From assembly GCF_050563545.1 (NCBI RefSeq), contig NZ_JBNXUM010000002.1, positions 289,662-353,661 of the forward strand: a DNA stretch of 64,000 nucleotides, written 5' to 3'. The DNA comes from Falsiroseomonas sp050563545. Lineage in GTDB: Bacteria > Pseudomonadota > Alphaproteobacteria > Acetobacterales > Acetobacteraceae. The notes under the pieces were generated by a model that saw only the letters and a program-made list of their open reading frames with translations, was not told the DNA's origin and searched no databases. Of this stretch, positions 32,723-42,521 are shown one piece after another. Within the stretch, counting starts at the first letter, position 1, and every line of letters starts with the position of its first letter. Both the position numbers and the translations under genes were made by a program.

Positions 32723-33972
32723 CCCAGCAAGCCCTCGGCCGGCGCGTCGTGCAGCAGCGCGGCGATCGCGCGCGCGACACCGGATTCGCCGAGCGTCGGG
32801 CAGGCGAAGCGCGCGAACTTCGCGATCGCCTCGGCCTCGCTCATCGGGCGGTCGGGGTCGCCGGTGACGCCGGTGATGGTGACGCTCTCGCCATCCACGG
32901 TCAGCGTCGCGCCCCGCCTGCCGGCGGCTGTCAGCGCGGCGTCCTCGGTGAGCTCGATGCGGGCCTCGAGCGCGCGCAGATGCGGGTCGGACAGCGCGTC
33001 GTCTGTGTAGGCGGCGGGGCCGAGGTCGCCCTGGACCAGCGCGGCCGCGACCGCCCAGCTCAGGCTGAACTGCGCCGAGATCGCGGCGCGCGGCGCGCGG
33101 TTGCCGGCATAGCGCAGCGCCTCGGCGTAGGTGGACAGCACGATCTCAGCGGGGTCGCGCGGCACGCGGCCGCGCAGCGCGATCGCGGCGGCGGCAGCGT
33201 AGTGGGCGTGGCGCACGCCGGCATAGGGCTTGAGATAGGCTTCCACGAGAAGCCAGGTTCCGGGAGGGGCGACGTTTTCCGCCTCCAGCCCCAGCGCGAT
33301 CCGCCGCGCCTCCAAGAACCCATGCTCGGGCGCGTCCATCCCCGCGGCAGCCGCGGCCGCGGCCATGGCGCCGAGCAGCGCGGCATGCGCGGGGTAGCTG
33401 TTCCGCCCGTCCATCCCCGCCGCGATCGGCGCGTAGATCGCGAAGGGCACCTGGCAGGACACGAGCCGCACCGCGCGTGCGATGCCCTCGTCGTCCAACC
33501 CCATCAGGCGCGCCGCGCAGGCGGCCGCGCCGAGGCTGTGCCACGACCCGTCCACATGCATCCCCGGCCTGATGCGCCAGGCCTCGCCGGCGCGGGCCGC
33601 GACCTCGTAGCCCAGCGCGAAAGCGGCGACGGCATCGCCCGCGTCCGCCCCGCGAGCGCGCGCCACGAGCGCCATCGGCGCGACGGGCAGCGCGGGCCGG
33701 CCATGCGCGCGGGCCAGGCCCTCATTCGCTTCGTCCCAGCAGGTCGCGGTGGCCAGAACCGCCGCGGCCGCGCCCGGCGCGAGGCGCGCGCCGGCGAGCG
33801 TGACATCGCCGGGGAACATCGCTTCCATCGCGCGCGAGAAGGCGGCGACGCGGGGATGCCGCAGCCCCGCCAGCGCGCAGCCCAGGCTGTCCAGCAGGAT
33901 GAGCCTCGCCTTGCGCCCGGCCTCGCCCGACGGCCCGGGCGAAGCCCAGGCGATGACGGCGTCGGGCGTCAC
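32719..33972 (-). CDS. MmgE/PrpD family protein
   Basis: 417 residues. Family features: LLDSLGCALAGLRHPRVAAF, DEANEGLARAHGRPALPVAPMALVARARGADAGDAVAAFALGYEV, HVDGSWHSLGAAACAARLMGLD, and the C-terminal VTITGVTGDPDRPMSEAEAIAKFARF. PrpD is 2-methylcitrate dehydratase and relatives include cis-aconitate decarboxylase, so a dehydratase or decarboxylase acting on a polycarboxylate is likely. GTG 33972 overlaps the Bug-receptor stop. No prpB or prpC adjoins it, so propionate metabolism is unlikely. Confidence 0.87.
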   Translation of the reverse strand: MTPDAVIAWASPGPSGEAGRKARLILLDSLGCALAGLRHPRVAAFSRAMEAMFPGDVTLAGARLAPGAAAAVLATATCWDEANEGLARAHGRPALPVAPMALVARARGADAGDAVAAFALGYEVAARAGEAWRIRPGMHVDGSWHSLGAAACAARLMGLDDEGIARAVRLVSCQVPFAIYAPIAAGMDGRNSYPAHAALLGAMAAAAAAAGMDAPEHGFLEARRIALGLEAENVAPPGTWLLVEAYLKPYAGVRHAHYAAAAAIALRGRVPRDPAEIVLSTYAEALRYAGNRAPRAAISAQFSLSWAVAAALVQGDLGPAAYTDDALSDPHLRALEARIELTEDAALTAAGRRGATLTVDGESVTITGVTGDPDRPMSEAEAIAKFARFACPTLGESGVARAIAALLHDAPAEGLLG

Positions 33973-34949
33973 TCCGCCCGCGCGCCGGATTGGCGCACGG
34001 CGTCGCGCCAGACCTGGCGTTCGCGCGCCATCAGCGGCGCGAGCGCCGCGCGGCCCTGCGGCATCGCATCGGCCTCGCGCTGCGTCAGCACGGCGGCCCA
34101 GGCCGGGCTTTCCAGCACGGCGCGGAAGGCGGCTTCAAGGCCGGCCTGGATGTTCTCGGGCAAGGACGACTGCACGAAGATCCCGTACCACGGGCTGGCG
34201 TCGAAGCCTGGCAGCGCCTCGGCCACAGCGGGGATGTCCGGCATCGCCCGGAAGCGCTGGCCGGAACTGACGGCGATGGCGCGCAGCGCGCCGCCGGGCC
34301 GCACCTGCGGCGCCGAGGTCGCGAGACCGTCGAAGGCGACGGGGATCGTGCCCGCGACCATGTCCGTCAGCAGCGGCGCGCTGCCGCGATAGGGGACATG
34401 CGTCATCTCGATGCCCGCCTGGCTGCGGAACAGCTCCAACGAGAGATGCGTGAAGGACCCGACGCCGTTCGAGCCATAGGGCATGCCGCCCGGCGTCGCC
34501 TTGATCTTCGCGATCAGCGACGCGACGTCGGTCACGTCGGGCAGCGCGCGCGGCGAGACCACCAGCAGGTTTGGTTGCTGGCCCAGCATCGCGATCGGAG
34601 TGAAGTCGCGGTCGGGGTCGTAGGGCAGCGTCGGGTACAGCGCCTTGTTGATCGCGATGATGCCCTGTGTCGCGATGAGCACCGTGCTGCCGTCCGGTGT
34701 GGCGCGCGCGACCGCCTCGGCCGCGAGGTTGCCGCCGGCGCCGCCGCGGTTCTCCACCACGACGGGCTGGCCGATGCGGGCCTGCAGCTGCTCGGCGCAG
34801 GCGCGGGCGAGGATGTCGGTCAGCCCGCCTGGCGCGAAGGGCAGCACCAGGCGCATCGGCCGCGTCGGTGTCCAGGGTGCCTGTGCGTGCGCAACGGCCG
34901 GCATGGCGAGCAGGGCCAGCGCGGTGCGGCGCGCCATCAGGTTCTTCAT
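33969..34949 (-). CDS. Bug-type tripartite tricarboxylate receptor within the seven-gene operon
   Basis: 326 residues. The signal peptide ends PAVAHAQA (residues 1-23). The Bug fold is clear from PMRLVLPFAPGGLTDILAR, VENRGGAGGNLAAEAVARATPDG, THVPYRGSAPLLTDMVAGTIPVAFD and DIPAVAEALPGFDASPWYGIFV. It is the only transport gene inside this operon, 12 bp downstream of the D-threonine-aldolase-like gene and overlapping the MmgE/PrpD gene. It probably captures the acid that the operon degrades. Confidence 0.92.
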   Translation of the reverse strand: MKNLMARRTALALLAMPAVAHAQAPWTPTRPMRLVLPFAPGGLTDILARACAEQLQARIGQPVVVENRGGAGGNLAAEAVARATPDGSTVLIATQGIIAINKALYPTLPYDPDRDFTPIAMLGQQPNLLVVSPRALPDVTDVASLIAKIKATPGGMPYGSNGVGSFTHLSLELFRSQAGIEMTHVPYRGSAPLLTDMVAGTIPVAFDGLATSAPQVRPGGALRAIAVSSGQRFRAMPDIPAVAEALPGFDASPWYGIFVQSSLPENIQAGLEAAFRAVLESPAWAAVLTQREADAMPQGRAALAPLMARERQVWRDAVRQSGARAE

Positions 34950-34961
34950 GGGAACGCCTCG

Positions 34962-36263
34962 TCAGAAGAAGGTGCGGATCGCGCCGGTGATCCGGAACTG
35001 CTCGTCCACCAGCGGGATGACCTGCCACTTGTCGAAGGTCGTGCAGGGATGCGCGACGCCGAGCACGACGATGTCGCCGACCCGCAGCAGTCCGTCCGCC
35101 GGCCCGATGAGGTAGCCGTGCTGGTCGTTCATGCCTGTCACCTTGTGGAAGGCGCCGAAGGGCATCGAGGTCTTGTCGCCGACGCGGATCAGCCGCAACG
35201 GCACGGGCCAGCCCGTGTCGAAGCCGATGTCGCGCTTGCCGCAGGTGATGATGGCGCGGCCGGGCTCCGGGATCGACTGGACATGCGCCCAGACCTCCAT
35301 CGCGGGCCGAAGGTCGCCGACGGGCCAGTCGAGGGTCAGGCTCTCCTTCCGCATGCGGCGGTAGTTCTGCTCGTACCCCAGGCTGTCGTGCGTGACATAG
35401 CAGCCGCTGCGCAGCACACGGCGGACAGGCAGGCCGAGATCGCCGGCCTCGGCGAGACGCGGGCCGATGCGGTCGAAGAACGCGGAGCCCCCGGCGGTCA
35501 GCAGGATTTCCGAAGAGCCGAACAGCGATTCGGCCGCGCAGGCGCGCGCCGTCGCGGTGAGCGTGTCGAGGAAGGCATCCACGTCGCGCGTTTCCGCCAG
35601 CAGCCCCTCGAAGGCCTCGACGCCGGCCAGGCTCAGGCCCGGCGCCGCAGAGATGGCGCGGGCGACCTCCAGCGCGGCCTTGGTCGTGCGCGCGCCGGTG
35701 CGCCCGCCCATCGCGCCGACCTCCAGCAGCACGTTCAGCGGCCGCGTGTGCCCGGACCGCGCAGCGCCGGCGGCAAGCCCTTCGACCACCGCCAGGCTGT
35801 CGGCCAGCACATAGAGGTCGAACTCCGGATCGGCGATCGCGCCGAGCGCGGCGTCCACCGCGATCGTCCCGATCGGCTGGTTCGCCCAGATCACGCGCTT
35901 CATGCCGAAGCGCCGCGCGACCTGAAGCTGGTGCGACGTCGCGACCGTGATCCCCCAGGCGCCTTCGGCGACCTGCAGCGCCCAGATCTGCGGCGCCATC
36001 GTCGTCTTGCCATGCGGGCAGAGCGACAGCCCGTTACGCCTGGCGAAATCCGCCATCCAGCGCGCATTGTGCCGCATGCGGTCCGTGCGCAGCACGGCAA
36101 GAGGCAGCGGCATCTCCGGCAGCGCCCAGCCCTGCGCGCCGATCTGGTCCAGCCGCAGCGACGCGCCGGGCTTCACGCCCTTGACCGTGCCGTCCAGCGC
36201 GAAGCCCGCGATCGCCTCGTCGCGCGGCGCCAAAGGATCGGGCAGCGCGATTCCGTCGGTCAC
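34962..36263 (-). CDS. D-threonine aldolase / D-serine dehydratase-like PLP enzyme
   Basis: 433 residues with the alanine-racemase-type N-terminal barrel and the DSD-like C-terminal domain. The PLP lysine is Lys86 in PHGKTTMAPQIW. The C-terminal metal-binding pair is in VAHPCTTFDKWQVIP (His and Cys), as in eukaryotic D-serine dehydratase. Reaction expected: cleavage or deamination of a D-beta-hydroxy amino acid, needing PLP and a divalent metal. GTG 36263 overlaps the class II aldolase stop. The neighbouring racemase-fold and dehydratase genes fit catabolism of a hydroxylated amino or dicarboxylic acid, which is inference. Confidence 0.83.
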   Translation of the reverse strand: MTDGIALPDPLAPRDEAIAGFALDGTVKGVKPGASLRLDQIGAQGWALPEMPLPLAVLRTDRMRHNARWMADFARRNGLSLCPHGKTTMAPQIWALQVAEGAWGITVATSHQLQVARRFGMKRVIWANQPIGTIAVDAALGAIADPEFDLYVLADSLAVVEGLAAGAARSGHTRPLNVLLEVGAMGGRTGARTTKAALEVARAISAAPGLSLAGVEAFEGLLAETRDVDAFLDTLTATARACAAESLFGSSEILLTAGGSAFFDRIGPRLAEAGDLGLPVRRVLRSGCYVTHDSLGYEQNYRRMRKESLTLDWPVGDLRPAMEVWAHVQSIPEPGRAIITCGKRDIGFDTGWPVPLRLIRVGDKTSMPFGAFHKVTGMNDQHGYLIGPADGLLRVGDIVVLGVAHPCTTFDKWQVIPLVDEQFRITGAIRTFF

Positions 36264-37024
36264 TGCTTGTAGTCCGGCTCTTCCCTGTCGAGGATCCGCC
36301 GCCAGGCATCCAGGTGCAGCCGCGCGTCGTAGCGGTCGCCCCAGGGGCCGTTGTAGCGGCGGCGCAGGCGCTCCGGCAGGTGGTGCATCGCCTGGCCCGT
36401 GGACATCGCGGTCATCTGGTACATCGCGGTGCGCTCCGCGATGAAGCATTCGTCGAAGGCGTCGGCGACGGTCGGGCCCACCACCGTCACGCCATGCCCC
36501 CGCATCACCATGGTGGACTTGTCGCCGAGGCAGCGCGCGATGCGGTCGCCTTCCTCGTTGTGATGCACCGGCTCGTCGCCCTCATGGTCGTAGACGATGC
36601 GGTCGTTGAGCGCGAGGTTGTTGTGATGCGACAGGTGCATCTCCGCATCGCGCAGCAGCGACAGCGCGGTCAGCCAGCGCGGATGGACATGGATGACGCA
36701 GGTCGCGTTGGGGTTCAGCAGGTGGATGCGCGCATGGATGTGGAAGGCGACCTTGCGCAGCTCGCCGGTGCCGCGCAGGACCTTGCCGTCGAGGTCGCAA
36801 ACGATGAGGTCACTCGCCTTCAGTTCCTGGAAGAGATAGCCGCGGGGGTTGATAAGGAAGCGCGGCTCCCCCTCATCGGGCAGCATCAGCGAATTGTGGT
36901 TGCCGATCTGCTCGTTCCAGCCCTCGCGCGCGGCGACGCGGAAGACTGCGGCCATGTCGCAGCGCAGCTCCCATTCCCGCTCGTCCGCCTTGGAACTGCT
37001 GCGGGATTCGATGATAGCGGACAT
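36260..37024 (-). CDS. Class II aldolase/adducin family protein
   Basis: 254 residues. The zinc-binding histidines are His112 and His114 in VIHVHPRW and His177 in VMRGHGV, as in fuculose-phosphate aldolase and relatives. Extra N-terminal residues (1-20) are charged. Further family strings: GWNEQIGNHNSLMLPDEG, FHIHARIHLLNPNATC and DECFIAERTAMYQM. Reactions in the family include retro-aldol cleavage, decarboxylation and epimerisation. ATG 37024 follows GGAGGA at about 8 nt. The start of the next enzyme overlaps its stop. Confidence 0.87.
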   Translation of the reverse strand: MSAIIESRSSSKADEREWELRCDMAAVFRVAAREGWNEQIGNHNSLMLPDEGEPRFLINPRGYLFQELKASDLIVCDLDGKVLRGTGELRKVAFHIHARIHLLNPNATCVIHVHPRWLTALSLLRDAEMHLSHHNNLALNDRIVYDHEGDEPVHHNEEGDRIARCLGDKSTMVMRGHGVTVVGPTVADAFDECFIAERTAMYQMTAMSTGQAMHHLPERLRRRYNGPWGDRYDARLHLDAWRRILDREEPDYKQ

Positions 37025-37053
37025 CTGTCTTCCTCCTGCCGGTTGGGCCGAGC

Positions 37054-38064
37054 CTACATGTCGCGGGCTATGACCGCTACGGGGTCGCCGGCCTTCACGC
37101 GGCCGGCGAAGCGCGCGCACCAGAGTAGGCCGGTCGCCTTATAGGAAAGCTGGATCGGTGGCGCGGCGGGGTCCTCGATGCGGTGCAGCAGGCCGGCCGG
37201 GGCGCCGGCCTCCACCGTCGTGTTCAGGGGGTCGGCCGCTTCCCAGATGCCGTCGGCCGGCGCGAAGACGTAATGCGCCAGGTCCGGGACGGTCATGCGA
37301 CGCGACGGGCCGTACTCTCCCGTCGCCGGAAGCCCCTCCAGCACGCCGGCATGGCGCAGCAAGTTGCGCACGCCGCGCTTCGTGATCGCGAGCGCCGCGG
37401 GGTTCAGCCGCCCGCCGCCGCCGAGCTCCGACGACAGCGCCACGACGCCGTGCTTCTCCGCCGCGGCCAGCAGGGTCGGGCCGGCATTGACCTCCCTCAG
37501 CAGCAGCGTGATGGGGGCGCCGAAGGCATCCGCCATGGCCAGCGTCTTCGCCTGCAGCCCCGCGTCATCCCCCGCGTCATCGAGGATGTGACCGACGGCG
37601 GAGGGCACGATGTCCATCCCGGTCCCGCCGCTGTGCAGGTCCATCTGGTAGTCGCAGACCGGCAGCAGGACGCTGTCCACGAAATGCGCGAGGCTCATCG
37701 CGAAGCCGCCGAAGGGATCGCCGGGGAAGCAGCGGTTGAAGTCGCGCCCATCCAACGGGGACAGCCGCTTGCCCGCCGCGCAGGCGGGGTAGTGCATGGC
37801 GGGCAGGATGATCACGCGTCCCTGCACCGACCCCGGGTCCAGCGTGCGGGCGAGGTCGAGCAGCGCGACCTGGCCCTCATACTCGTCGCCATGGTTGCCG
37901 GCAGTCAGCAGCACGGTCGGGCCCGTGCCGTTCGCCACCACCACGATCGGCACCTGGATCGTGCCCCAGCCCGAATCGTCGCGGGATTGAGGCACGCGGA
38001 GATGCCCGACCTGACGGCCGCCGGCTGAAAGGTCCACCTCCGGCACCACCGGGCTGTTCGTCAT
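37054..38064 (-). CDS. Succinylglutamate desuccinylase/aspartoacylase-family zinc hydrolase
   Basis: 336 residues. The zinc ligands are His58 and Glu61 in GNHGDEYEGQ and His144 in MDLHSGG; the substrate-carboxylate Arg region RDFNRCFPG is present. A C-terminal beta domain follows (VFAPADGIWEAADPLNTTVEAG...). The family removes acyl groups from N-acyl amino acids; the subgroup with this length includes N-acetyl-diaminobutyrate deacetylase of ectoine breakdown, but no ectoine genes are nearby. First gene of the seven-gene operon, 77 bp from the divergent dpp-type operon. Confidence 0.83.
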   Translation of the reverse strand: MTNSPVVPEVDLSAGGRQVGHLRVPQSRDDSGWGTIQVPIVVVANGTGPTVLLTAGNHGDEYEGQVALLDLARTLDPGSVQGRVIILPAMHYPACAAGKRLSPLDGRDFNRCFPGDPFGGFAMSLAHFVDSVLLPVCDYQMDLHSGGTGMDIVPSAVGHILDDAGDDAGLQAKTLAMADAFGAPITLLLREVNAGPTLLAAAEKHGVVALSSELGGGGRLNPAALAITKRGVRNLLRHAGVLEGLPATGEYGPSRRMTVPDLAHYVFAPADGIWEAADPLNTTVEAGAPAGLLHRIEDPAAPPIQLSYKATGLLWCARFAGRVKAGDPVAVIARDM

Positions 38065-38141
38065 TCGCTTCGCTCCCCCGCATTGATGTTTCGCGCGACC
38101 CGACGGTAGCATCGCGCCCAGAAGACGGGAGAGGGACGGCT

Positions 38142-39683
38142 ATGCTGACGAGACGCGAATTGGGCCTGACCGCGGGGGCCCTCGGGCTTTCGCCGCTGGC
38201 ACGGCCCGCCCTGGCGCAGGGCGCGCGCGGGACGGTGGTGATGGCGCAGCAGGCGCAGCCGCCCTCGCTCGACGCGCAGACCACCACGGCGCAGGCCAGC
38301 CGCAACATCAGCCTGCACATCTTCGAGACGCTCTTCGCCCGCGATGAGGCCGGCAACCCCGTGCCCGACCTGGCGGAGGGTGTGGATATCAGCGCCGACG
38401 GCCTGACCTATCGCTTCGGCCTGCGCGAGGCGCGCTTCCACAACGGCAAGCGCATGACCAGCGCCGACGTGAAGGCCAGCCTGCAGCGCTACGGCCGGCT
38501 CGGCGGATCGGCGTTCATCATGAACCCCGTGGACGCCATCGACACGCCCGACGCCAACACCGTCGTCGTCCGCCTGAAGGAGCCGAGCCCCGGCTTCATC
38601 GCCGGCATCTCCTCGCCGCGCGCGCCCTGCGCCATCTACCCCGAGGAGGAGGCGGGCAAGGAGCTCAACCGGATCGAGATCGTCGGCACCGGCCCCTTCC
38701 GCTTCGTGGAATACCGCCCCGACAGCCATGTCCGGATGACGCGTTTTGCCGAGTATGTGCAGAACACCAAGTACCAGGGCATGGACGGCTTCGCCGGCCG
38801 CAAGGTCGCGAATGTCGAGAACATCATGATCCGATTCGTGCCGGAGGCCGGCGCCCGCACCGCCGGGCTGCAGACCGGCGAGATGCAGATCCTGGAGGCG
38901 ATCGCTGTCCCCGCGGCGCAGCGGCTGCGCAACGACCGCGGCCTGCAGATGCACGAGATGATGCCCTGGTCCTTCCAGACGCTGATGCTCAACCACGTGC
39001 AGCCGCCGATGGACAACCCGGTCTTCCGCCGCGCGCTGCAGGCGGCACTCGACCTCGAGGAGATCATGGCGATCTCCACCGACGGGCTCTATCGCATGAC
39101 GCATGGCTGGCAGCACCCGAACACGACCTATTTCGCCGGCGATGTCGGTCGGCCGCTCTACAACATCAACAACAAGGACCGCGCCCGCGCCCTGCTGCGG
39201 GAAGCGAACTACCGCAACGAGGAGATCATCCTGCTGGGTGATTCCAGCTTCTCCAACCATCAGGCGACGATCGTCACCGCGGCGGAGCAGCTGAAGTCGG
39301 TCGGCATCAACGTCCGCACCGTCATCACGGACTGGCCGACCGCCTTCAGCCAGCGCACGCAGCGCACGGGCTGGCACATGTGGGCGCTGATGCTCGGCAT
39401 CGAGCCCTATGAGGGGCCCTATGGCGTGGTCGGCTTCTTCAGCGGCAACGCGCCGGTGCAGCACCAGCGCGACGAGGTGATCGAGGATTGCCAGCGCCGC
39501 CTGACGACCAGCCTGGCCGAGGCCGACCGCAAGAAGGCGGTCAGCGACTTCCAGGCGCGGATGTACGACCAGGCCATCGCCATCAAGTGCGGCGACGTCG
39601 GCATCGTGCAGGCCACGCGCGCGCAGGTCAGGGACTACAAGCCTTATCGCATCCCGCGGATGTGGGGAATTTCGCTGGCTTAG
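38142..39683 (+). CDS. Dipeptide/oligopeptide-type ABC transporter solute-binding protein
   Basis: 513 residues, SBP_bac_5 family. The N-terminus MLTRRELGLTAGALGLSPLARPALAQ is a signal peptide, Tat-like in its TRR. Core features: RNISLHIFETLFARDEAGNPVPDLAEG, LTYRFGLREARFHNGKRMTSADVKASLQRY and NPVFRRALQAALDLEEIMAIS. It begins a five-gene transport operon and is separated from the permeases by a REP-like hairpin. It is divergent from the catabolic operon with only 77 bp between, so both may share a regulator and ligand. Ligand unknown. Confidence 0.9.
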   Translation: MLTRRELGLTAGALGLSPLARPALAQGARGTVVMAQQAQPPSLDAQTTTAQASRNISLHIFETLFARDEAGNPVPDLAEGVDISADGLTYRFGLREARFHNGKRMTSADVKASLQRYGRLGGSAFIMNPVDAIDTPDANTVVVRLKEPSPGFIAGISSPRAPCAIYPEEEAGKELNRIEIVGTGPFRFVEYRPDSHVRMTRFAEYVQNTKYQGMDGFAGRKVANVENIMIRFVPEAGARTAGLQTGEMQILEAIAVPAAQRLRNDRGLQMHEMMPWSFQTLMLNHVQPPMDNPVFRRALQAALDLEEIMAISTDGLYRMTHGWQHPNTTYFAGDVGRPLYNINNKDRARALLREANYRNEEIILLGDSSFSNHQATIVTAAEQLKSVGINVRTVITDWPTAFSQRTQRTGWHMWALMLGIEPYEGPYGVVGFFSGNAPVQHQRDEVIEDCQRRLTTSLAEADRKKAVSDFQARMYDQAIAIKCGDVGIVQATRAQVRDYKPYRIPRMWGISLA

Positions 39684-39697
39684 GGCAGCGCGGGTGA

Positions 39698-39745
39698 GCG
39701 CCCCCACCCCGACCCTCCCCCGCATGCGGGGGAGGGAGAGGGCGG
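39698..39745. repeat. Half copy (C) of the G+C palindromic repeat before the dppB-type gene
   Basis: The hairpin CCTCCCCCGC-AT-GCGGGGGAGG is preceded by GCCCCCACCCCGA, matching the right half of copies A and B. It follows the binding-protein stop and its right arm ends about 10 bp before the permease start, so it could also limit access to that ribosome-binding region. Confidence 0.8.
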
Positions 39746-39746
39746 T

Positions 39747-40697
39747 ATGATCCGCTACGCCGCTGGCCGACTTCTCGCCGCCCTGCCCGTCCTTGCGATC
39801 GTCTCGCTGCTGTCCTTCGGCATCGTCTGGATCGTGCCAGGCGACGTGGCCGCCGAGATGGCGGGCCCGACCGCGACCGCCGAGGAACTTGCGCGGCTGC
39901 GCGAACGGCTCGGCCTGACGCGGCCCTGGCACGAGCAGCTCATCGGCTGGTACGGCGCGCTGGCCCGAGGCGACCTCGGCGAGAGCATCCTGTTGCGCCA
40001 GGGCGTCGGCGCCGCGATCGTGGAACGCCTGCCTGTGACGCTGTCGCTGACCTTCACCGCACTCGCCATCGCGCTCGTCTGCGGCACCGCGCTCGGCGTC
40101 GTCGCGGCGGTGCGCGCGGGCAAGGCCGCGGACCGCGCGGCGATGGGCACGGCGCTGATCGGCTTCTCGATCCCGGATTTCTGGCTGGGCCTGGTCTTCG
40201 TCTACTTCTTCGCGGTCGTGCTGGGATGGCTGCCGACCGGCGGCTATGTCGCGTTCTCCGCTGATCCGCTGGGCTGGGCGCGCAACATGATCCTGCCCGC
40301 GGGCACGCTGGCGCTGGCGCAGATGGGGCTCTTCGCGCGGATGACGCGCGCGGCGATGCTCGAGGTGCTGCGCCAGGACTATGTCCGCACCGCGCGCGCC
40401 AAGGGCATGCCGGGCTGGATCGTCGTCGGCAAGCACGCGCTGAGGAACGCGCTGATCCCCGTCGTCACGGTGGCCGGCATTGCGGTCGGCGTGCTGCTCG
40501 GAGGCGCGGTCGTCATCGAATCCGTCTTCTCGCTGCCCGGTGTTGGGCGCCTGATCGTCGGCGCGATCCAGCGGCGCGACTACCCCGTGATCCAGGGCGG
40601 GCTGCTGCTGACGGCGACCATCTTCGTGGTGGTGAATTTGCTGGTGGATCTCCTCTACGCCGCCCTCGATCCCCGGATCCGCCATGGCCGGCGCTGA
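39747..40697 (+). CDS. dppB: ABC permease, DppB/OppB type
   Basis: 316 residues with six hydrophobic helices. The N-terminus MIRYAAGRLLAALPVLAIVSLLSF and the loop PGDVAAEMAGPTATAEELARLRERLGL are DppB hallmarks. The EAA motif lies near YVRTARAKGMPGWIVVGKHALRNALIPV. The C-terminus ends DLLYAALDPRIRHGRR. It forms the channel with DppC; the two genes overlap by 14 bp. The symbol marks the family, not a proven dipeptide substrate. Confidence 0.9.
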   Translation: MIRYAAGRLLAALPVLAIVSLLSFGIVWIVPGDVAAEMAGPTATAEELARLRERLGLTRPWHEQLIGWYGALARGDLGESILLRQGVGAAIVERLPVTLSLTFTALAIALVCGTALGVVAAVRAGKAADRAAMGTALIGFSIPDFWLGLVFVYFFAVVLGWLPTGGYVAFSADPLGWARNMILPAGTLALAQMGLFARMTRAAMLEVLRQDYVRTARAKGMPGWIVVGKHALRNALIPVVTVAGIAVGVLLGGAVVIESVFSLPGVGRLIVGAIQRRDYPVIQGGLLLTATIFVVVNLLVDLLYAALDPRIRHGRR

Positions 40698-41567
40698 AGC
40701 TGTGTCTGGCGCGCCTCCGGCGCGACGGGCGAGACCTCCCGGTGCGCTGTCGCGTCTCCTTGCGCATCCCTCCTTCCGCTGGGGGCTGCTGCTGTTCGGC
40801 GCGGTCGCGGTGTGCGGGCTGCTGGCGGCCTGGCTCGCGCCCTTCGATCCCCTGCGCAACAACTTCCGCACGCGCATGCGCGCGCCGGACGAGATGTTCT
40901 GGTTCGGAACGGACCGCTTCGGGCGCGACATCCTCTCCCGCACGCTGTTCGGCATCCAGGTATCCTTGCGCATCGGCCTCGGCGTCGCCGCGCTGACCGC
41001 GGTGATCGGCGGCGCGATCGGCGCCGTCGCGGGGTTCTGGCGGAAGGCGGACGGGCCGATCATGCGCTTCATGGACGCGCTGATGGCCTTTCCCGCGGTG
41101 CTGCTGGCAATCGCACTCGCCGCGGCGCTCGGCCCGTCGGAGCTGAATGTGATCCTCGCGCTGTCCATTGCCTATGCCCCGCGCACCGCGCGCGTGATGC
41201 GGGCGGGCGTCCTGGTCGTGCGGGAATTCCCCTTCGTGGAGGGCGCGCGCGCCATCGGCGCTTCGCCGACGCGCGTGCTGCTGAGGCACGTCCTGCCGAA
41301 CGCGATCGCGCCGCTGGTGGTGCAGCAGACCTATGTCTTCGCCCTCGCCGTCCTGGCCGAGGCCGTGCTGAGCTTCCTCGGCGTCGGGCCGCCGCCGCCG
41401 ACGCCGACGCTGGGCGGCATCATCTCGGATGGGCGCGACTTCATCCAGGAAGCGCCCTGGATCAGCCTGGCACCCGGCGTGGTTATCGCGCTGGTGGTGC
41501 TGGGGCTGAACCTGATGGGCGACGGGCTGCGCGACGCGCTGGACCCGCGGCTGCGGACAGCCATCCG

Positions 41568-41571
<4 letters not shown>
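40684..41571 (+). CDS. dppC: ABC permease, DppC/OppC type
   Basis: 295 residues. The usual DppC N-terminal OppC_N region is followed by MFWFGTDRFGRDILSRTLFGIQVSLRIGL, quoted as positions about 76-104. The EAA motif EGARAIGASPTRVLLRHVLPNAIAPLV comes next, then the C-terminal FLGVGPPPPTPTLGGIISDGRDFI. It partners DppB. The stop overlaps the ATPase gene by 4 bp (ATGA at 41568). Confidence 0.9.

Positions 41572-42517
<946 letters not shown>

Positions 42518-42521
<4 letters not shown>

Noticed and set aside
37054..38064. Ectoine-catabolism deacetylase DoeB
   Set aside because: Same superfamily and length, but no doeA, doeC, doeD or ectoine uptake genes are in the cluster, so the general family name is kept.
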